Assembly (NCBI RefSeq): GCF_012979275.1
Contig: NZ_JABASZ010000043.1
Coordinates: 52,869-116,868 of the forward strand
DNA from: Pseudopontixanthobacter vadosimaris
GTDB lineage: Bacteria > Pseudomonadota > Alphaproteobacteria > Sphingomonadales > Sphingomonadaceae
DNA: 64,000 nt
Reading direction: 5' to 3'
In this document: positions 18,475 through 27,762 of the stretch, piece by piece
How the letters are laid out: the number at the start of each line of letters is the position of its first letter
Position numbering within the stretch: position 1 is the stretch's first letter
Made by a program: the position numbers and the translations under genes
The notes under the pieces: generated by a model
What the model was told of the DNA's origin: nothing
What the model saw: the letters and a program-made list of their open reading frames with translations, nothing else
Database searches by the model: none

Positions 18475-19032
18475 ATGAGCGAGGCGCATACGAACGAGGA
18501 TTGCCGCAAATCATCCTTCCCTCCGGTCGTGGACAGTCGCACCCGCATTCTCATCCTCGGCAGCCTGCCGGGTGAACGATCGCTGGAGGCCAGCGAATAT
18601 TACGCGCATCCCCGCAACGCGTTCTGGGGGCTGGTCGGCCAGGCCATCGCTGTCGACCTGCCTGCCGAGACCTATGCGGACCGGCTCGCCATACTTCGCG
18701 ATCACGGCATCGGCTTGTGGGACAGTATTGGTTCGGCGCAGCGGCGCGGCAGTCTGGACTCCGCGCTGCGGGATGTTGCCCCGGCCCCGCTGACGCAACT
18801 GGTCGCGACCTTGCCCGAACTGCGCGCCGTCGCCTTCAACGGCAGCAGGAGCGCGCAGATTGCGCGGCCCCGATTGCGGGGTCATACGCTGGATCTGATC
18901 GACCTTCCATCCAGCAGTCCGGCTTTCGCGGCCATGAGTTTCGCTCAAAAGGCATCGCAATGGGCACGGCTGGCCGAATTCACGGCACAATCTTGCAACC
19001 ATGCGCGTCCGCGCGCATTGAAACGGGCATGA
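18475..19032 (+). CDS. DNA-deoxyinosine (hypoxanthine) glycosylase, UDG superfamily
   Basis: A 185-aa protein from ATG 18475. The segments [28 protein letters not shown] and DLPSSSPA match the hypoxanthine-DNA glycosylase branch of the uracil-DNA glycosylase superfamily, which excises deaminated adenine. The GSLPG loop stands where other UDGs have the catalytic water-activating motif, and the late SSSPA segment corresponds to their HPSP motif. It overlaps the stop of leuC region closely (8 bp after) and its own stop overlaps the next start (ATGA), so it is part of the leuC-leuD transcript. Confidence 0.88.
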   Translation: MSEAHTNEDCRKSSFPPVVDSRTRILILGSLPGERSLEASEYYAHPRNAFWGLVGQAIAVDLPAETYADRLAILRDHGIGLWDSIGSAQRRGSLDSALRDVAPAPLTQLVATLPELRAVAFNGSRSAQIARPRLRGHTLDLIDLPSSSPAFAAMSFAQKASQWARLAEFTAQSCNHARPRALKRA

Positions 19033-19187
19033 GCAAAAGCGATTCCCCCAGTGGCAAGGTCGCCCTTGCCGGTGCCATCGGATCGGCAGCCATTGCCGCC
19101 GCCCTTCTCTATGCAAGCAAGCGGCGCACGCGCGCAGAAGATCAGGCGGCGACACCCGTGCGCCCCGTGCCGCCCGAAACGGATTGA
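19029..19187 (+). CDS. Small single-helix membrane protein (52 aa) between leuC and leuD
   Basis: A 52-codon frame starting with ATGA overlap of the glycosylase stop and ending with TGATG overlap of leuD. It encodes a Ser/Lys-rich start (SKSDSPSGK), a hydrophobic Ala/Gly/Leu helix ([20 protein letters not shown]), then a basic patch (KRRTRAED) and a Pro-rich tail. Tight coupling on both sides argues that it is translated. I do not recognise the family. Confidence 0.6.
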   Translation: MSKSDSPSGKVALAGAIGSAAIAAALLYASKRRTRAEDQAATPVRPVPPETD

Positions 19188-19801
19188 TGCAGCCGGTCAG
19201 CACGATCGAAGGGCGCGCCATTCCGTTCGGCCGCAAGAATGTCGATACCGACGTCATCATCCCGGCGCATTGGCTGAAGACCATCAGCCGCGAAGGGCTT
19301 GGCGCGGGCGCGTTCGAGACTATTCGTGCCGAGGCAGGCAACGTCTTCGACGATCCAAAATTTACAAACGCACCGATATTGATCGCTGGCGACAATTTCG
19401 GTTGCGGTTCCAGCCGCGAACATGCCGCCTGGGCGCTGCTCGACCTTGGCATACGTGCGGTGATCGCTCCCAGCTTTTCCGATATTTTCGCAGGCAATGC
19501 TTTCAAGAACGGCATTCTGGCCATCGAACTGCCGCAAGCTGAAGTCGATCGGCTGCTGGAGATTGCCGAAACCGACCCGATCGCCGTTGATCTGGAAAGC
19601 CAGACGGTGACCACGCCGTTTCAGGATCGCTTCGCCTTCGCGATCGACCCCTTCCGCAAGCATTGCCTTGCCGAAGGGCTGGACGAAACCGGGCTGACCA
19701 TGGCGCGCGGCGAGGCCATACAGAACTATGAAAACCGTCAGTCGGCCGAAATGCCGTGGCTCGCCAGAGCCTTGGCGCATGAAACGGAGGGAATCGCATG
19801 A
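19187..19801 (+). CDS. leuD: 3-isopropylmalate dehydratase small subunit
   Basis: The swivelling small subunit that completes the LeuCD active site. The protein (204 aa from ATG 19187) has [20 protein letters not shown], the [16 protein letters not shown] motif and [11 protein letters not shown], all standard for LeuD. The TTG one codon upstream is less likely. Its stop overlaps the quinone oxidoreductase start (ATGA). Confidence 0.97.
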   Translation: MQPVSTIEGRAIPFGRKNVDTDVIIPAHWLKTISREGLGAGAFETIRAEAGNVFDDPKFTNAPILIAGDNFGCGSSREHAAWALLDLGIRAVIAPSFSDIFAGNAFKNGILAIELPQAEVDRLLEIAETDPIAVDLESQTVTTPFQDRFAFAIDPFRKHCLAEGLDETGLTMARGEAIQNYENRQSAEMPWLARALAHETEGIA

Positions 19802-20799
19802 AAGCATTGCTGAACAAGGAAGTCGGCGGCCCCGAAACGCTGGTACTCGAAGAGATCGACGATCCCGTCGCCGGCAAGGGTCAGGTCGTCGTGAAAATCG
19901 CCGCCTGCGCCATCAACTTCCCCGATACGCTGATCATCCGCGATATGTATCAGGTGAAACCGGGCCGTCCCTTTGCCCCCGGCAGCGAGATTTCCGGAAC
20001 GGTGGAAAGCGTCGGTGAAGGCGTGACGGAATGGCAGGTCGGTGACCGTGTGCTGGCGGGCATCGGTTATGGCGGCCTTGTGGAGAAACTGGCCGTCGAC
20101 ACATCGCGCCTGTTCCGCATCCCGGAAGGCGTGTCGTTCGAAACGGCAGCCAGCCTGCTGATGACCTATGGCACGACCATCCATGGCTTGAAGGATCGCG
20201 GACATATCAAGGCAGGGGATACGCTGCTCGTGCTGGGCGCGGCGGGCGGAGTCGGCCTTTCCGCCGTCGAACTCGGCAAGGCGTTCGGCGCCCGCGTCGT
20301 GGCCGGCGTGTCGAGCGAGGCAAAAGCGGACGCCGCGCGCAAGGCAGGCGCTGACGAGGTAGTGATCTATCCCCGCGCGCCTTTCGACAAGGATATGTCC
20401 AAGGATCTGGCCGGCAAGTTCAAGGCCGCCTGCGGCCCGGAAGGTGCGAATATCGTCTTCGATATCGTCGGGGGCGATTATTCCGAACCGGCGCTGCGTT
20501 CCATCGCCTGGGAAGGCCGTTTCCTGGTGGTCGGATTTCCCGCCGGCATTGCGAAAATGCCTCTGAACCTGACGCTGCTGAAAAGCTGCGACATCTGCGG
20601 CGTATTCTGGGGCGCCTTCACGATGCGCGAACCGGAAAGAAACGCACGGAATATCGAGGAATTGTTCGATCTTCTGAAGGCCGGGAAAATCGACCCGCTG
20701 ATCTCCGAAACCTACCCGCTGGAGAAGGGCGCGGATGCCATCCGCGCGCTGGAGGATCGCAAAGCCATCGGCAAGCTGGTCGTAACGATGGAATCCTGA
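19798..20799 (+). CDS. NADPH:quinone oxidoreductase, zeta-crystallin-like MDR
   Basis: A 333-aa medium-chain reductase without the zinc ligands of alcohol dehydrogenases. N-terminal GroES-like domain ([27 protein letters not shown]), then a Rossmann fold with [27 protein letters not shown] (~150-175) that binds NADPH. It probably reduces quinones or activated alkenes. It is translationally coupled to leuD, but no metabolic link to leucine synthesis is evident. Confidence 0.9.
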   Translation: MKALLNKEVGGPETLVLEEIDDPVAGKGQVVVKIAACAINFPDTLIIRDMYQVKPGRPFAPGSEISGTVESVGEGVTEWQVGDRVLAGIGYGGLVEKLAVDTSRLFRIPEGVSFETAASLLMTYGTTIHGLKDRGHIKAGDTLLVLGAAGGVGLSAVELGKAFGARVVAGVSSEAKADAARKAGADEVVIYPRAPFDKDMSKDLAGKFKAACGPEGANIVFDIVGGDYSEPALRSIAWEGRFLVVGFPAGIAKMPLNLTLLKSCDICGVFWGAFTMREPERNARNIEELFDLLKAGKIDPLISETYPLEKGADAIRALEDRKAIGKLVVTMES

Positions 20800-20890
20800 T
20801 CGCCGGAATTGATCGGGGCCGCTGTTACCGCGCTTGCCGCAGGGCCGCGCCCCGCCTATCCTGATTGCCGATGATCACGAAAGGCCTGCC

Positions 20891-21214
20891 ATGACCAGTT
20901 TCAATGACCGCGAACGCGGAGAGGAATCGAAATACGCTTTCGATGAGGAAAACGCCTTCAAGATCGCCGCGCGGCGCAACCGCCTGCTGGGCAAATGGGC
21001 CGCCGACATGATGCATCTGACGCCCGAAGAGTCCGAAGCCTACCAGAAGGCCGTGGTGCAGGCGGATTTCGAGGAGTCCGGAGACGAGGACGTCATTCGC
21101 AAGGTGTTGGGCGATCTGACTCAGGCCGGATGCGAAATTGACGAGGCTGCCGTGCGCGCCGCTCTGGAAGAAAGACACGTCGAAGCCCGGCGGCAATTGA
21201 TGGCGGAAAGCTGA
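20891..21214 (+). CDS. DUF1476 protein (ATP synthase zeta-type inhibitor)
   Basis: A 107-aa protein matching DUF1476: TSFNDRERGEESKYAFDEE then FKIAARRNRLLGKWAADMM at ~25-45. In Paracoccus this family is the zeta subunit, which inhibits the F1-ATPase with its N-terminal segment. ATG 20891 gives the conserved family N-terminus; an earlier in-frame start at 20834 would add an unrelated 19 residues. It is followed after 3 bp by bolA. Confidence 0.93.
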   Translation: MTSFNDRERGEESKYAFDEENAFKIAARRNRLLGKWAADMMHLTPEESEAYQKAVVQADFEESGDEDVIRKVLGDLTQAGCEIDEAAVRAALEERHVEARRQLMAES

Positions 21215-21217
21215 GCC

Positions 21218-21451
21218 ATGGCGATGTCCGCACAGGAAATAGAAGGTATGATCCGGGCCGCCCTGCCCGATGCACAGGTGGAGATCCGCGACCTGGCGGG
21301 CGATGGTGACCATTATGCCGCCAGCGTCACCAGTCCGTCCTTTGCGGGCAAAAGCCGCGTTCAGCAGCACAAGATGGTCTATGACGCGCTCGGCGGAAAG
21401 ATGGGCGACACCCTCCATGCCTTGCAACTGACGACTGCGGTTCCCAAGTGA
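21218..21451 (+). CDS. bolA: BolA family protein
   Basis: A 77-aa single-domain BolA-fold protein: IRAALPDAQVEIRDLAGDGDHY, a SPSFAGKSRVQQHKMVYDAL helix-turn stretch with the invariant His, and a short C-terminal strand. BolA proteins pair with monothiol glutaredoxins to hold a 2Fe-2S cluster; the gene right downstream is such a glutaredoxin. It could start at MSAQE two codons in. The BolA2/YrbA-like short form is the best fit. Confidence 0.93.
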   Translation: MAMSAQEIEGMIRAALPDAQVEIRDLAGDGDHYAASVTSPSFAGKSRVQQHKMVYDALGGKMGDTLHALQLTTAVPK

Positions 21452-21491
21452 GAACCAATCGAACATCCGAAGTTACAAGGTATTTCTGACT

Positions 21492-21824
21492 ATGGCCGAA
21501 ATAAACGAACGCCTGTCCGGCATCGTCGCCAAGGATGATGTCGTGCTGTTCATGAAAGGTACGCCGCTGTTCCCGCAATGCGGATTTTCCAGTCGCGCCA
21601 TCGCCATTCTCGACCATTGCGGCGTGGCTTACGAGAGCGTGGACGTTCTGCAGGACATGGAGATCCGCCAGGGCATCAAGTCCTTCTCCGACTGGCCGAC
21701 CATTCCGCAGCTCTATGTAAAGGGCGAATTCGTCGGCGGCAGCGACATCATGATGGAGATGTTCGAAGCGGGCGAACTGCAGGAATTGATGGCTGAAAAA
21801 AAGGTTGCGCAAGCTGCGGATTAG
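21492..21824 (+). CDS. grxD: Monothiol glutaredoxin, Grx4 family
   Basis: A 110-aa CGFS-type glutaredoxin that carries 2Fe-2S clusters for delivery and iron sensing. The family pattern VVLFMKGTPLFPQCGFSSRA is clear, with the CGFS active site at ~Cys31, then the WPTIPQLYVKGEFVGGSDI glutathione-binding segment. It is 40 bp after bolA, its functional partner. A strong terminator follows. Confidence 0.96.
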   Translation: MAEINERLSGIVAKDDVVLFMKGTPLFPQCGFSSRAIAILDHCGVAYESVDVLQDMEIRQGIKSFSDWPTIPQLYVKGEFVGGSDIMMEMFEAGELQELMAEKKVAQAAD

Positions 21825-21864
21825 GAACCGCGCCGCTATCTGCCTGCGTCAAGACTGCCTGCTT

Positions 21865-21906
21865 TAAAAATGGCCCGCTCCGGATGATCCGGCGCGGGCC
21901 ATTTTA
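21865..21906 (+). terminator. Terminator after bolA-grxD
   Basis: AAAATGGCCCGC...GCGGGCCATTTT forms a 12-bp stem with a smaller CCGG/CCGG hairpin in the loop, ending in a T run. It can work on both strands; it closes the grxD transcript and leaves the NUDIX gene to start afresh. Confidence 0.85.
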
Positions 21907-22114
21907 CGGGTTGGGCGGAACTCACTACCAGGATCGTTCAGCCGCAGACTTTCTTCCAGAGACATGGGTGGCGTTGCACAGTTCGTGCCAGACCTTCCAC
22001 ATCACGCCGGAGCGCGGATCTCGATGGTTAGCAATCCCTTGGCGTGGACCGGGGGTTGTAAACTGCTCCGACAGGGACTTGGCAAATCTGCAGTATACCG
22101 CCATCATCCGCGCT

Positions 22115-22897
22115 GTGGATGATGCAGCGTCAGAACCGGAAGCCATACCCGCAGCGACGCTGGTCATTTTTCGTCACGGAAGAACAGAGGGCGCACCGCC
22201 TGAACTTCTGATGGTCACGCGGTCCAGAAAACTTGTTTTTGCAGGTGGTGCCGCCGTCTGGCCCGGCGGGCGGATCGATCCTGCCGATCGTGATCTGGCT
22301 GCCGCCGTCGCACCTGGTCTCGACGGGGAAGAAACGGCCGCGCGTATCGCGGCGATCCGCGAAACGCTGGAAGAGACCGGCCTTGCTATCGGTATAAGGG
22401 GCGCGGTGAACGGAACCGTTGCCGGCGAAGCGCGCGCCATGCTCCTTCAAACGGTGGCCCTCGCTCCCGTGCTGGAACGTTTTGGCTGGCAGCTCGACCT
22501 CGACGCGCTCGTGCCCTTTGCCCGCTGGTTTCCCCGCGGCATGGCCCACAAGCGGCTTTTCGACACGCGGTTCTATCTCGCCGATATCGGCACCGGATCG
22601 GTCGATATCGCGGTCGACCGTACCGAGAACACGCATCTGTTCTGGACCAGTGCGCAAGGCGCTCTGGACATGGCCGAGCGAGGCGAGATCAGCGTCATAT
22701 TCCCGACAGCGCGCAATCTTGAACGGCTGGCGCAGTTTGAAGATTTTGCAGCGGCAAGGCGGCAGGCAGAAACCATTCCCGTCCGCACGATCGTCCCGCA
22801 GATTGTCCAATCCGGCGGAACGCGCTGGCTGACCATTCCCGATGATGCCGGTTATCCGGTGACACGGCAGGCGCTGGAGCGCATCGACCGGGGTTAG
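22115..22897 (+). CDS. NUDIX hydrolase
   Basis: A NUDIX-family pyrophosphohydrolase: the Nudix box is spread as GGRIDPADRDLAA... then AAIRETLEETGLAIG (REXXEE present as RETLEE) at ~55-95 from the chosen start. It belongs to the longer ~240-270 aa class (NUDT19/coenzyme-A-type hydrolases with a C-terminal FPTARN segment); CoA or ADP-linked substrates are possible. The frame is open back to 21884, but that start lies inside the terminator hairpin, so the GTG at 22115 (~260 aa) is preferred, though it lacks a clear ribosome-binding site. A TTG at 22079 is an alternative. Confidence 0.8.
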   Translation: MDDAASEPEAIPAATLVIFRHGRTEGAPPELLMVTRSRKLVFAGGAAVWPGGRIDPADRDLAAAVAPGLDGEETAARIAAIRETLEETGLAIGIRGAVNGTVAGEARAMLLQTVALAPVLERFGWQLDLDALVPFARWFPRGMAHKRLFDTRFYLADIGTGSVDIAVDRTENTHLFWTSAQGALDMAERGEISVIFPTARNLERLAQFEDFAAARRQAETIPVRTIVPQIVQSGGTRWLTIPDDAGYPVTRQALERIDRG

Positions 22898-22900
22898 GAA

Positions 22901-22977
22901 TGGCGCGCCTGGCAGGACTCGAACCTGCAACTCCAAGCTTAGAAGGCTCGTGCTCTATCCAGTTGAACTACAGGCGC
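22901..22977 (-). tRNA. tRNA-Arg (anticodon TCT)
   Basis: On the minus strand the 7-bp acceptor GCGCCTG/CAGGCGC, discriminator G, encoded CCA, T arm GCAGG-TTCGAGT-CCTGC and anticodon stem CGAGC/GCTTG with loop CTTCTAA form a full cloverleaf. The anticodon is TCT, reading AGA/AGG. It sits between the NUDIX gene and the receptor; no integrase or attachment repeat is seen beside it. Confidence 0.97.
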
Positions 22978-23066
22978 GCATTCGCATTCCCGCATAGCGC
23001 GGTATGCTTGCCGGGACAAATCCGGCGCTGAGAAAATCCACGACAAAAGAATGGCAGCCTTCATCG

Positions 23067-23100
23067 GAAAAAAGGGGACGGACAACTCGCCCGGCCCCCT
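23067..23100 (-). terminator. Terminator after the TonB-dependent receptor
   Basis: On the minus strand GGGG..CCGG pairs with CCG.CCCC around a 9-nt loop and is followed by TTTTTT. It lies ~20 bp past the receptor stop and upstream of tRNA-Arg, separating the two transcription units. The stem has small internal bulges. Confidence 0.65.
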
Positions 23101-23120
23101 GGTTCCAGGCGTTCAGTTCC

Positions 23121-26102
23121 TCAGAACTGCACGCCCACCGCCACGCCATAGCGCCGAGGGTCGAGTGTGAATACATTCGTGAACAGGCCCGATGCGGCGT
23201 CGGTCAGATACAGGCCCGTCACCGAGCTGCTGTCGAAGATATTCTGCACGAAAGCCCGCACGAAATAACGTTCGTCCGGCCCGTTCAACTGCACTCTGGC
23301 ATTGGCCTGCACGAATGAGTCGATCGAATTGACGTTGCCGTTGAAGATGCTGCCGAACTGTTCGCCGGTAAAGGCGAGATCGGCACGGGGCACCAGTGTC
23401 ATGCCATTATCGAAGGTCACGGTATATTGCGCCCCGACCGATGCCTTGAAACTCGGTGCCTGGGGCAGATCGTTGCCCTTCAGATTGACCGCGACGCCAG
23501 GGCTGAGAACCTGGATTCCGCCAAAGGCGCCGCCAATGGCTGCGGCTTGCTGCTGCAATGCGCTGCAGATGCTGAACGCGCCGGTTGCATTGATATTTCC
23601 GTCAGCCGGAAACGCTCCGGGGGCCCGAAGCCCCAGACCGGCGTTGATTGCACCGACAAAGGCATTCGCACCCGCCCCGTTCCCGGCAATCGTCGGAACG
23701 ACGGCACAATTCGCGCCATTGGTGATGTCCTTGATGATGACGGCATCCGATCGGCCGCCCGCAGGATCGCGCGGGTTGCTGAAGAATTCGTCTCCGGCGA
23801 CTTCCGATTTCAGATAGCTGAAGCTCAGGTTCACCAGCAGCGCGGGATCGGGGCGGATGACCGCCTCGAGTTCCAGACCATAGACATTGGCGTCGATGGT
23901 GTCGTTCACCGCAGTTCGCGCGATGATGCGGCTAAGCTGCAGAGCCTTGTATTTGTAGTAGAACGCCGTGGCATTCAGCACCAGCTGACCATTGGCGAAA
24001 GTATTCTTGCTGCCGATTTCGAACGCGTCGATCGACTCTTTCTCGAAGCCTTCGGGTACGGCGAAGATCGGCTGCAACGGTGGGTTGATACCACCGGACT
24101 TATAGCCGCGCGAATAGGAGGCATAGAGCAGATTGTCCGGCGTCAGTTCATAATCGGCGACGAAGCGTCCGGTGATGGCATCGAAGGACACCTCGCGCGC
24201 CTGCACCAGCTGGTTGCCCGGCGTTCCCAGGTCCGCATCAAAGGTCGACCCGACAAACGGCGAATTGAACGGGTTGTCCTGCAATGCGTAAGGCACGAGG
24301 AAGCTGATGAGGGTCGAGCGTGCCACATTTGTTTTTTCGTCATTGTTGTAGCGCAGACCGGCCGTCAGCTTCAGCCTGTCGTTCACGTCGAAATATGTTT
24401 CACCGAAGATGCCGTAGCTATCGAGTTCGAAATCGAGCGTATTGTTACGGAACATCGACGGGCCGAGATAGGATGGCGGCAGGTCATTGGCGGGATTGGC
24501 GTCGGTGACCGTCGCGAAAGTGTTGAACGAACCCAGCAGGCCGCCGATGTAGTCGATGGCGAATGTGTTGATGAAATAGCTGTTCTCGCTCACCTGCGAA
24601 TTGGCGTAGATGCCGCCGAGCAGGAAGTTGAACGGCCCATCGAAATTGCTGCTGACGATCACCTCGCCTGAATAGGAACGTCGGTCCTCGTTGGACCTGT
24701 CGAACGAGAGAGGCGAATCTCCGCACAGGCGCTCGCCTTCGAAGGCACCACGATTGTCCAGACTGGCTTCCGAGGTGCAGAGCACACCGTTCGGCCCGTT
24801 CGGGAACAATGCATTGGCAATCGGTGCGAAATATGCACTCGACCCGGGCACGAAGGGCGGGAACGGCGCCGGCAGGCCCGTGGGCACACCATTGGCTGCA
24901 AAGAAGGCTGCCTGGTTCAGCGCCGGGGCGAAGCCGCGGCGGTCAAGAACGCCGAGGTTATAATCCTGCCGGCTGTCGACGCTGGTTTCCTGGTAGATGC
25001 CGGACAGGGACACGTTGAAAGCGCCCAGGTCCTGATCGACCTGCAATTGCACTTGCAACTCATCCGCGAAATATTCCGGGGTGAAGGCAGTCGCCACCTT
25101 GCGGAAATCCGCTGGCTCCTGAAAGTTCGAGAAGGCATCGGGACCATAAAGGCTGTTCAGGCCGAAGCCTGGCGGCAATCCGTTGATAGCCAGGAATTCA
25201 TCAGAGCCCAACGTGCCGGTGAAGGCTGAATTGAGGTTGACCTTTTCGAAAGCCAGACCACCATTCAGGCAGCCGAGAACCCCGGTCGGATCGCGCTGAC
25301 ACTGCTGCTTCTGTATGCGGAGCCGGTCGTCATCCTCGCGAAAATAATAGCCGATAAGGTCGATCGTGGTTGTCGCGGCAGGTTCCCAGCGCAGCGAACC
25401 GCGCACTGCATACATGTCGCGCCCGTCGATGCGGGTGTCGTTGAACAGATTTTCGGTATAGCCGTCGCGGTTCAGGTAGAAGCCTGCAACGCGTGCGGCC
25501 ATGGTGCTGCCGATTGGCAAATTGACCATGCCGGTGGCCTTGATCGAATCGTAATTGCCATATTCGAATTCGCCTGAACCGCGGAAGTCGCCCAGCACGG
25601 GCTTTGCCGTCACGACGTTGACCACGCCGGAGGTCGCATTCCGCCCGAACAGCGTTCCCTGGGGGCCGCGCAGAACTTCGATGCGTTCGAGATCGAAATA
25701 TTCCGTTTCGAACAGCCGCGTTCCGAACAGGGGCGCGGAATTGACGTGGATCGCCGTGGCGCTGTCGCAAGTGACGCCGACGCAGAGATCGCCGATGCCG
25801 CGGATGGTGAAGCTGGAGGCGGTAAAGTTGCTTTTGGTAAAAGAGACGTTCGGCAAGGTAAGCTGGAGATCGGCCGCATTTTCGATCTGCTGCGCCTCCA
25901 GCGCTTCTGCATCGAAGGCGCTGACGGCGATCGGCACGGCCTGCAGGCTCTGCGCCCGGCGCTGGGCCGTCACGATGATCTCGGGGGTGTTGAAATCCGG
26001 CGGAGTGTCGGGCGGGTTGTAAGCGTCCTGTGCCTGTGCCTGCACAGGCATCATCATGGCACCGGCACAGATCCCGGTCAGCAAAGCGGCCTTGCCCCTC
26101 AT
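23121..26102 (-). CDS. TonB-dependent outer-membrane receptor
   Basis: A 993-aa outer-membrane transporter energised by TonB. A signal peptide (MRGKAALLTGICAGAMMMPVQAQA) is followed by a TonB-box-like EIIVTAQRR, the plug domain (~45-160; IEVLRGPQGTLFGRNATSG) and a long beta barrel ending in aromatic Phe (GVAVGVQF). Start ATG 26102 has GAGAGG 6 bases before it. Two unusual Cys in the plug (GDLCVGVTCDSAT) could form a disulfide. The substrate is unknown; the class is typical of the many TBDRs of sphingomonads. Upstream there is a compound inverted repeat. Confidence 0.95.
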   Translation of the reverse strand: MRGKAALLTGICAGAMMMPVQAQAQDAYNPPDTPPDFNTPEIIVTAQRRAQSLQAVPIAVSAFDAEALEAQQIENAADLQLTLPNVSFTKSNFTASSFTIRGIGDLCVGVTCDSATAIHVNSAPLFGTRLFETEYFDLERIEVLRGPQGTLFGRNATSGVVNVVTAKPVLGDFRGSGEFEYGNYDSIKATGMVNLPIGSTMAARVAGFYLNRDGYTENLFNDTRIDGRDMYAVRGSLRWEPAATTTIDLIGYYFREDDDRLRIQKQQCQRDPTGVLGCLNGGLAFEKVNLNSAFTGTLGSDEFLAINGLPPGFGLNSLYGPDAFSNFQEPADFRKVATAFTPEYFADELQVQLQVDQDLGAFNVSLSGIYQETSVDSRQDYNLGVLDRRGFAPALNQAAFFAANGVPTGLPAPFPPFVPGSSAYFAPIANALFPNGPNGVLCTSEASLDNRGAFEGERLCGDSPLSFDRSNEDRRSYSGEVIVSSNFDGPFNFLLGGIYANSQVSENSYFINTFAIDYIGGLLGSFNTFATVTDANPANDLPPSYLGPSMFRNNTLDFELDSYGIFGETYFDVNDRLKLTAGLRYNNDEKTNVARSTLISFLVPYALQDNPFNSPFVGSTFDADLGTPGNQLVQAREVSFDAITGRFVADYELTPDNLLYASYSRGYKSGGINPPLQPIFAVPEGFEKESIDAFEIGSKNTFANGQLVLNATAFYYKYKALQLSRIIARTAVNDTIDANVYGLELEAVIRPDPALLVNLSFSYLKSEVAGDEFFSNPRDPAGGRSDAVIIKDITNGANCAVVPTIAGNGAGANAFVGAINAGLGLRAPGAFPADGNINATGAFSICSALQQQAAAIGGAFGGIQVLSPGVAVNLKGNDLPQAPSFKASVGAQYTVTFDNGMTLVPRADLAFTGEQFGSIFNGNVNSIDSFVQANARVQLNGPDERYFVRAFVQNIFDSSSVTGLYLTDAASGLFTNVFTLDPRRYGVAVGVQF

Positions 26103-26169
26103 AGCATCCTCTCCCATGTGCAGCCGTCTTCATGCGGTCTGTTGGTCGGAGAGTAGGCGCGAAGAAGAT

Positions 26170-26215
26170 TGCATTGCAATAGAGGAGCTGATTGCTCCGC
26201 AACTTTTGCAATGCA
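26170..26215. repeat. Compound inverted repeat upstream of the receptor gene
   Basis: TGCATTGCAATAG (26170-26182) and CTTTTGCAATGCA (26203-26215) are inverted copies with one mismatch, 10 of them perfectly continuous. The loop itself holds a second perfect inverted repeat, GGAGC-TGATT-GCTCC (26184-26198). The structure is 68-113 bp upstream of the receptor start and could be an operator pair or a leader-RNA hairpin. There is no T run, so it is not a classic terminator. Confidence 0.7.
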
Positions 26216-26398
26216 GCATATCGTTTTACGCAATTTCCGTTGCCGCGCGGCCAGAGCCTGCCCGTTGACGGCGACGCATCCTCCTATGCCAGCGGGTATG
26301 TTTTCTCTTCGTATATCTCTGCCGTTTGCAGGCATGGCGAACGAAAGACATTTCCGTGCGTTCAGCGAACGAACTTCACCCCTTTTGCCGGAGCGATC

Positions 26399-26941
26399 AT
26401 GCCGTTTTTTGCCGAAACCTTTCCCATGCTCCCGATCCGGGCTTTCCTGCTGATGGCTTTGGTTCTGTTTTTCGTGGTGGCATGCGTGCGGGTCGCCGGG
26501 CTGCGCAGCTTTTCGAAGATGACATCGTTCGACTTCGTGCTGACGGTTGCCATGGGCACATTGCTGGCGGGCGCGGTTACCGCAACGTCATGGGAGAGAC
26601 TGGCCTATTATCTGTTCACCGTCGCGTCGCTGTTCACACTGCAATTCTGCCTTTCCAAGCTGCGGGTGCTGAACGATACGGTGGAAGATGCGATCGGCAA
26701 CGATCCGCGCCTGCTCATGTTCGACGGGCAGATGCTGGATACCGCCTTGCGGGAAACGCGGGTGACGAAGGCCGACGTGATGGCCAAGCTGCGCGAGGCG
26801 AATGCGCTGGATTTTGGAAAGGTGCGGGCAGTCGTGCTGGAAACCACGGGCGACATTTCGGTGCTGCACGGCGATCAGTTCGACGATCGTCTGCTCAAGA
26901 ATGTCCGGGGATATCCGGATGCCGTTTCAAGGCAGCGATAG
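26399..26941 (+). CDS. DUF421/YetF-type membrane protein
   Basis: A 180-aa protein with three hydrophobic N-terminal helices (PIRAFLLMALVLFFVVACVRVAGLRSF..., SFDFVLTVAMGTLLAGAV, YYLFTVASLFTLQFCLSKL) and a cytoplasmic C-terminal domain with the DPRLLMFDGQMLDTALRETRVTKADV segment of the YetF/DUF421 family. ATG 26399 has GGAG 7 bases before it. The family is of unknown function. The ~300 bp between this gene and the receptor hold the compound repeat and presumably both promoters. Confidence 0.85.
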   Translation: MPFFAETFPMLPIRAFLLMALVLFFVVACVRVAGLRSFSKMTSFDFVLTVAMGTLLAGAVTATSWERLAYYLFTVASLFTLQFCLSKLRVLNDTVEDAIGNDPRLLMFDGQMLDTALRETRVTKADVMAKLREANALDFGKVRAVVLETTGDISVLHGDQFDDRLLKNVRGYPDAVSRQR

Positions 26942-26949
26942 CTTCCTGC

Positions 26950-27762
26950 TCATGTGCCCTGCGGTCTGGTCACCAGGGTTCTCTCGGCCTGCGTGAAATC
27001 GACCGAGGCCAGACTTTCGGCGAGTGCGCAATTGCCGGCACGGACCGGCACGCCGCCGATTCCGACCGTGCCCGACACCGGTATGACAAGGCAAGGTCGG
27101 CTATAGTCCGTCAAGATATCGTCGCCGGGTGTACCGACAATCTGATCGAGCAGGAAATGCGGGCCGTTCACCAGCCGAGCCTGCTCTTTTGCGCCGATAT
27201 GTCGGTGCAGAGCAGGATCGTAGGGCATACCATGCGCCACTTCCACGCCGGCATCCAGATGCAGTTCGCGGGGGCGGCCATAATCATACAGGCGATAGGT
27301 GATGTCGCTGTTCTGCTGGATCTCGATCAGGCTGATGCCGCTGCCGATGGCGTGGACCGTGCCCGCCGGGATGTAGAAGAAGTCGCCGGCAGATACCTCG
27401 TGCCAGACCAGCAGATCCTCGATCGACCCGTCCAGCGCCGCTGCACGCATCCGGTCCGCCGTGATCGGCTCGTGAAATCCTATGCCGAGACGCGCGCCCT
27501 CCTCGGCATCCAGGACCAGCCAGCATTCTTCCTTGCCCTGGCGTCCCTGCCCTGCGGCTTCCGCCTGATCGTCATCGGGGTGAGTCTGGATCGAGAGCTT
27601 CTCGCTGGTGAAGATATATTTGACGAGCAGTTCCTGCGCTTCTGGCGGAGGCTCGAACCAGATCTCTCCGATCGCCTCGGCGCAAGACTTGCCGAAAGGC
27701 GCAGGCAATTGCTTGCGGCCCCAGACTTTCGCAACCTCGCGCACGGGCAGCAGGGCGTTCAT
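26950..27762 (-). CDS. manA: Mannose-6-phosphate isomerase (class I)
   Basis: Interconverts fructose-6-P and mannose-6-P. The 270-aa protein is the short type I form: KVWGRKQLPAPFG at the N-terminus, zinc-site segments IQTHPDDDQAEA and EIQQNSDITYRLYDYGRP, and GDFFYIPAGTVHAIGSG. Its start overlaps the manC stop (ATGA), so together they convert fructose-6-P toward GDP-mannose (a phosphomannomutase is not in the window). Confidence 0.94.
   Translation of the reverse strand: MNALLPVREVAKVWGRKQLPAPFGKSCAEAIGEIWFEPPPEAQELLVKYIFTSEKLSIQTHPDDDQAEAAGQGRQGKEECWLVLDAEEGARLGIGFHEPITADRMRAAALDGSIEDLLVWHEVSAGDFFYIPAGTVHAIGSGISLIEIQQNSDITYRLYDYGRPRELHLDAGVEVAHGMPYDPALHRHIGAKEQARLVNGPHFLLDQIVGTPGDDILTDYSRPCLVIPVSGTVGIGGVPVRAGNCALAESLASVDFTQAERTLVTRPQGT

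Noticed and set aside
21884..22114. N-terminal extension of the NUDIX protein
   Set aside because: It would begin inside the bolA-grxD terminator hairpin and has no domain similarity.
22901..23120. tRNA-Arg as an integration site
   Set aside because: No direct repeat of the tRNA 3' end and no integrase nearby; the flanking genes are ordinary.
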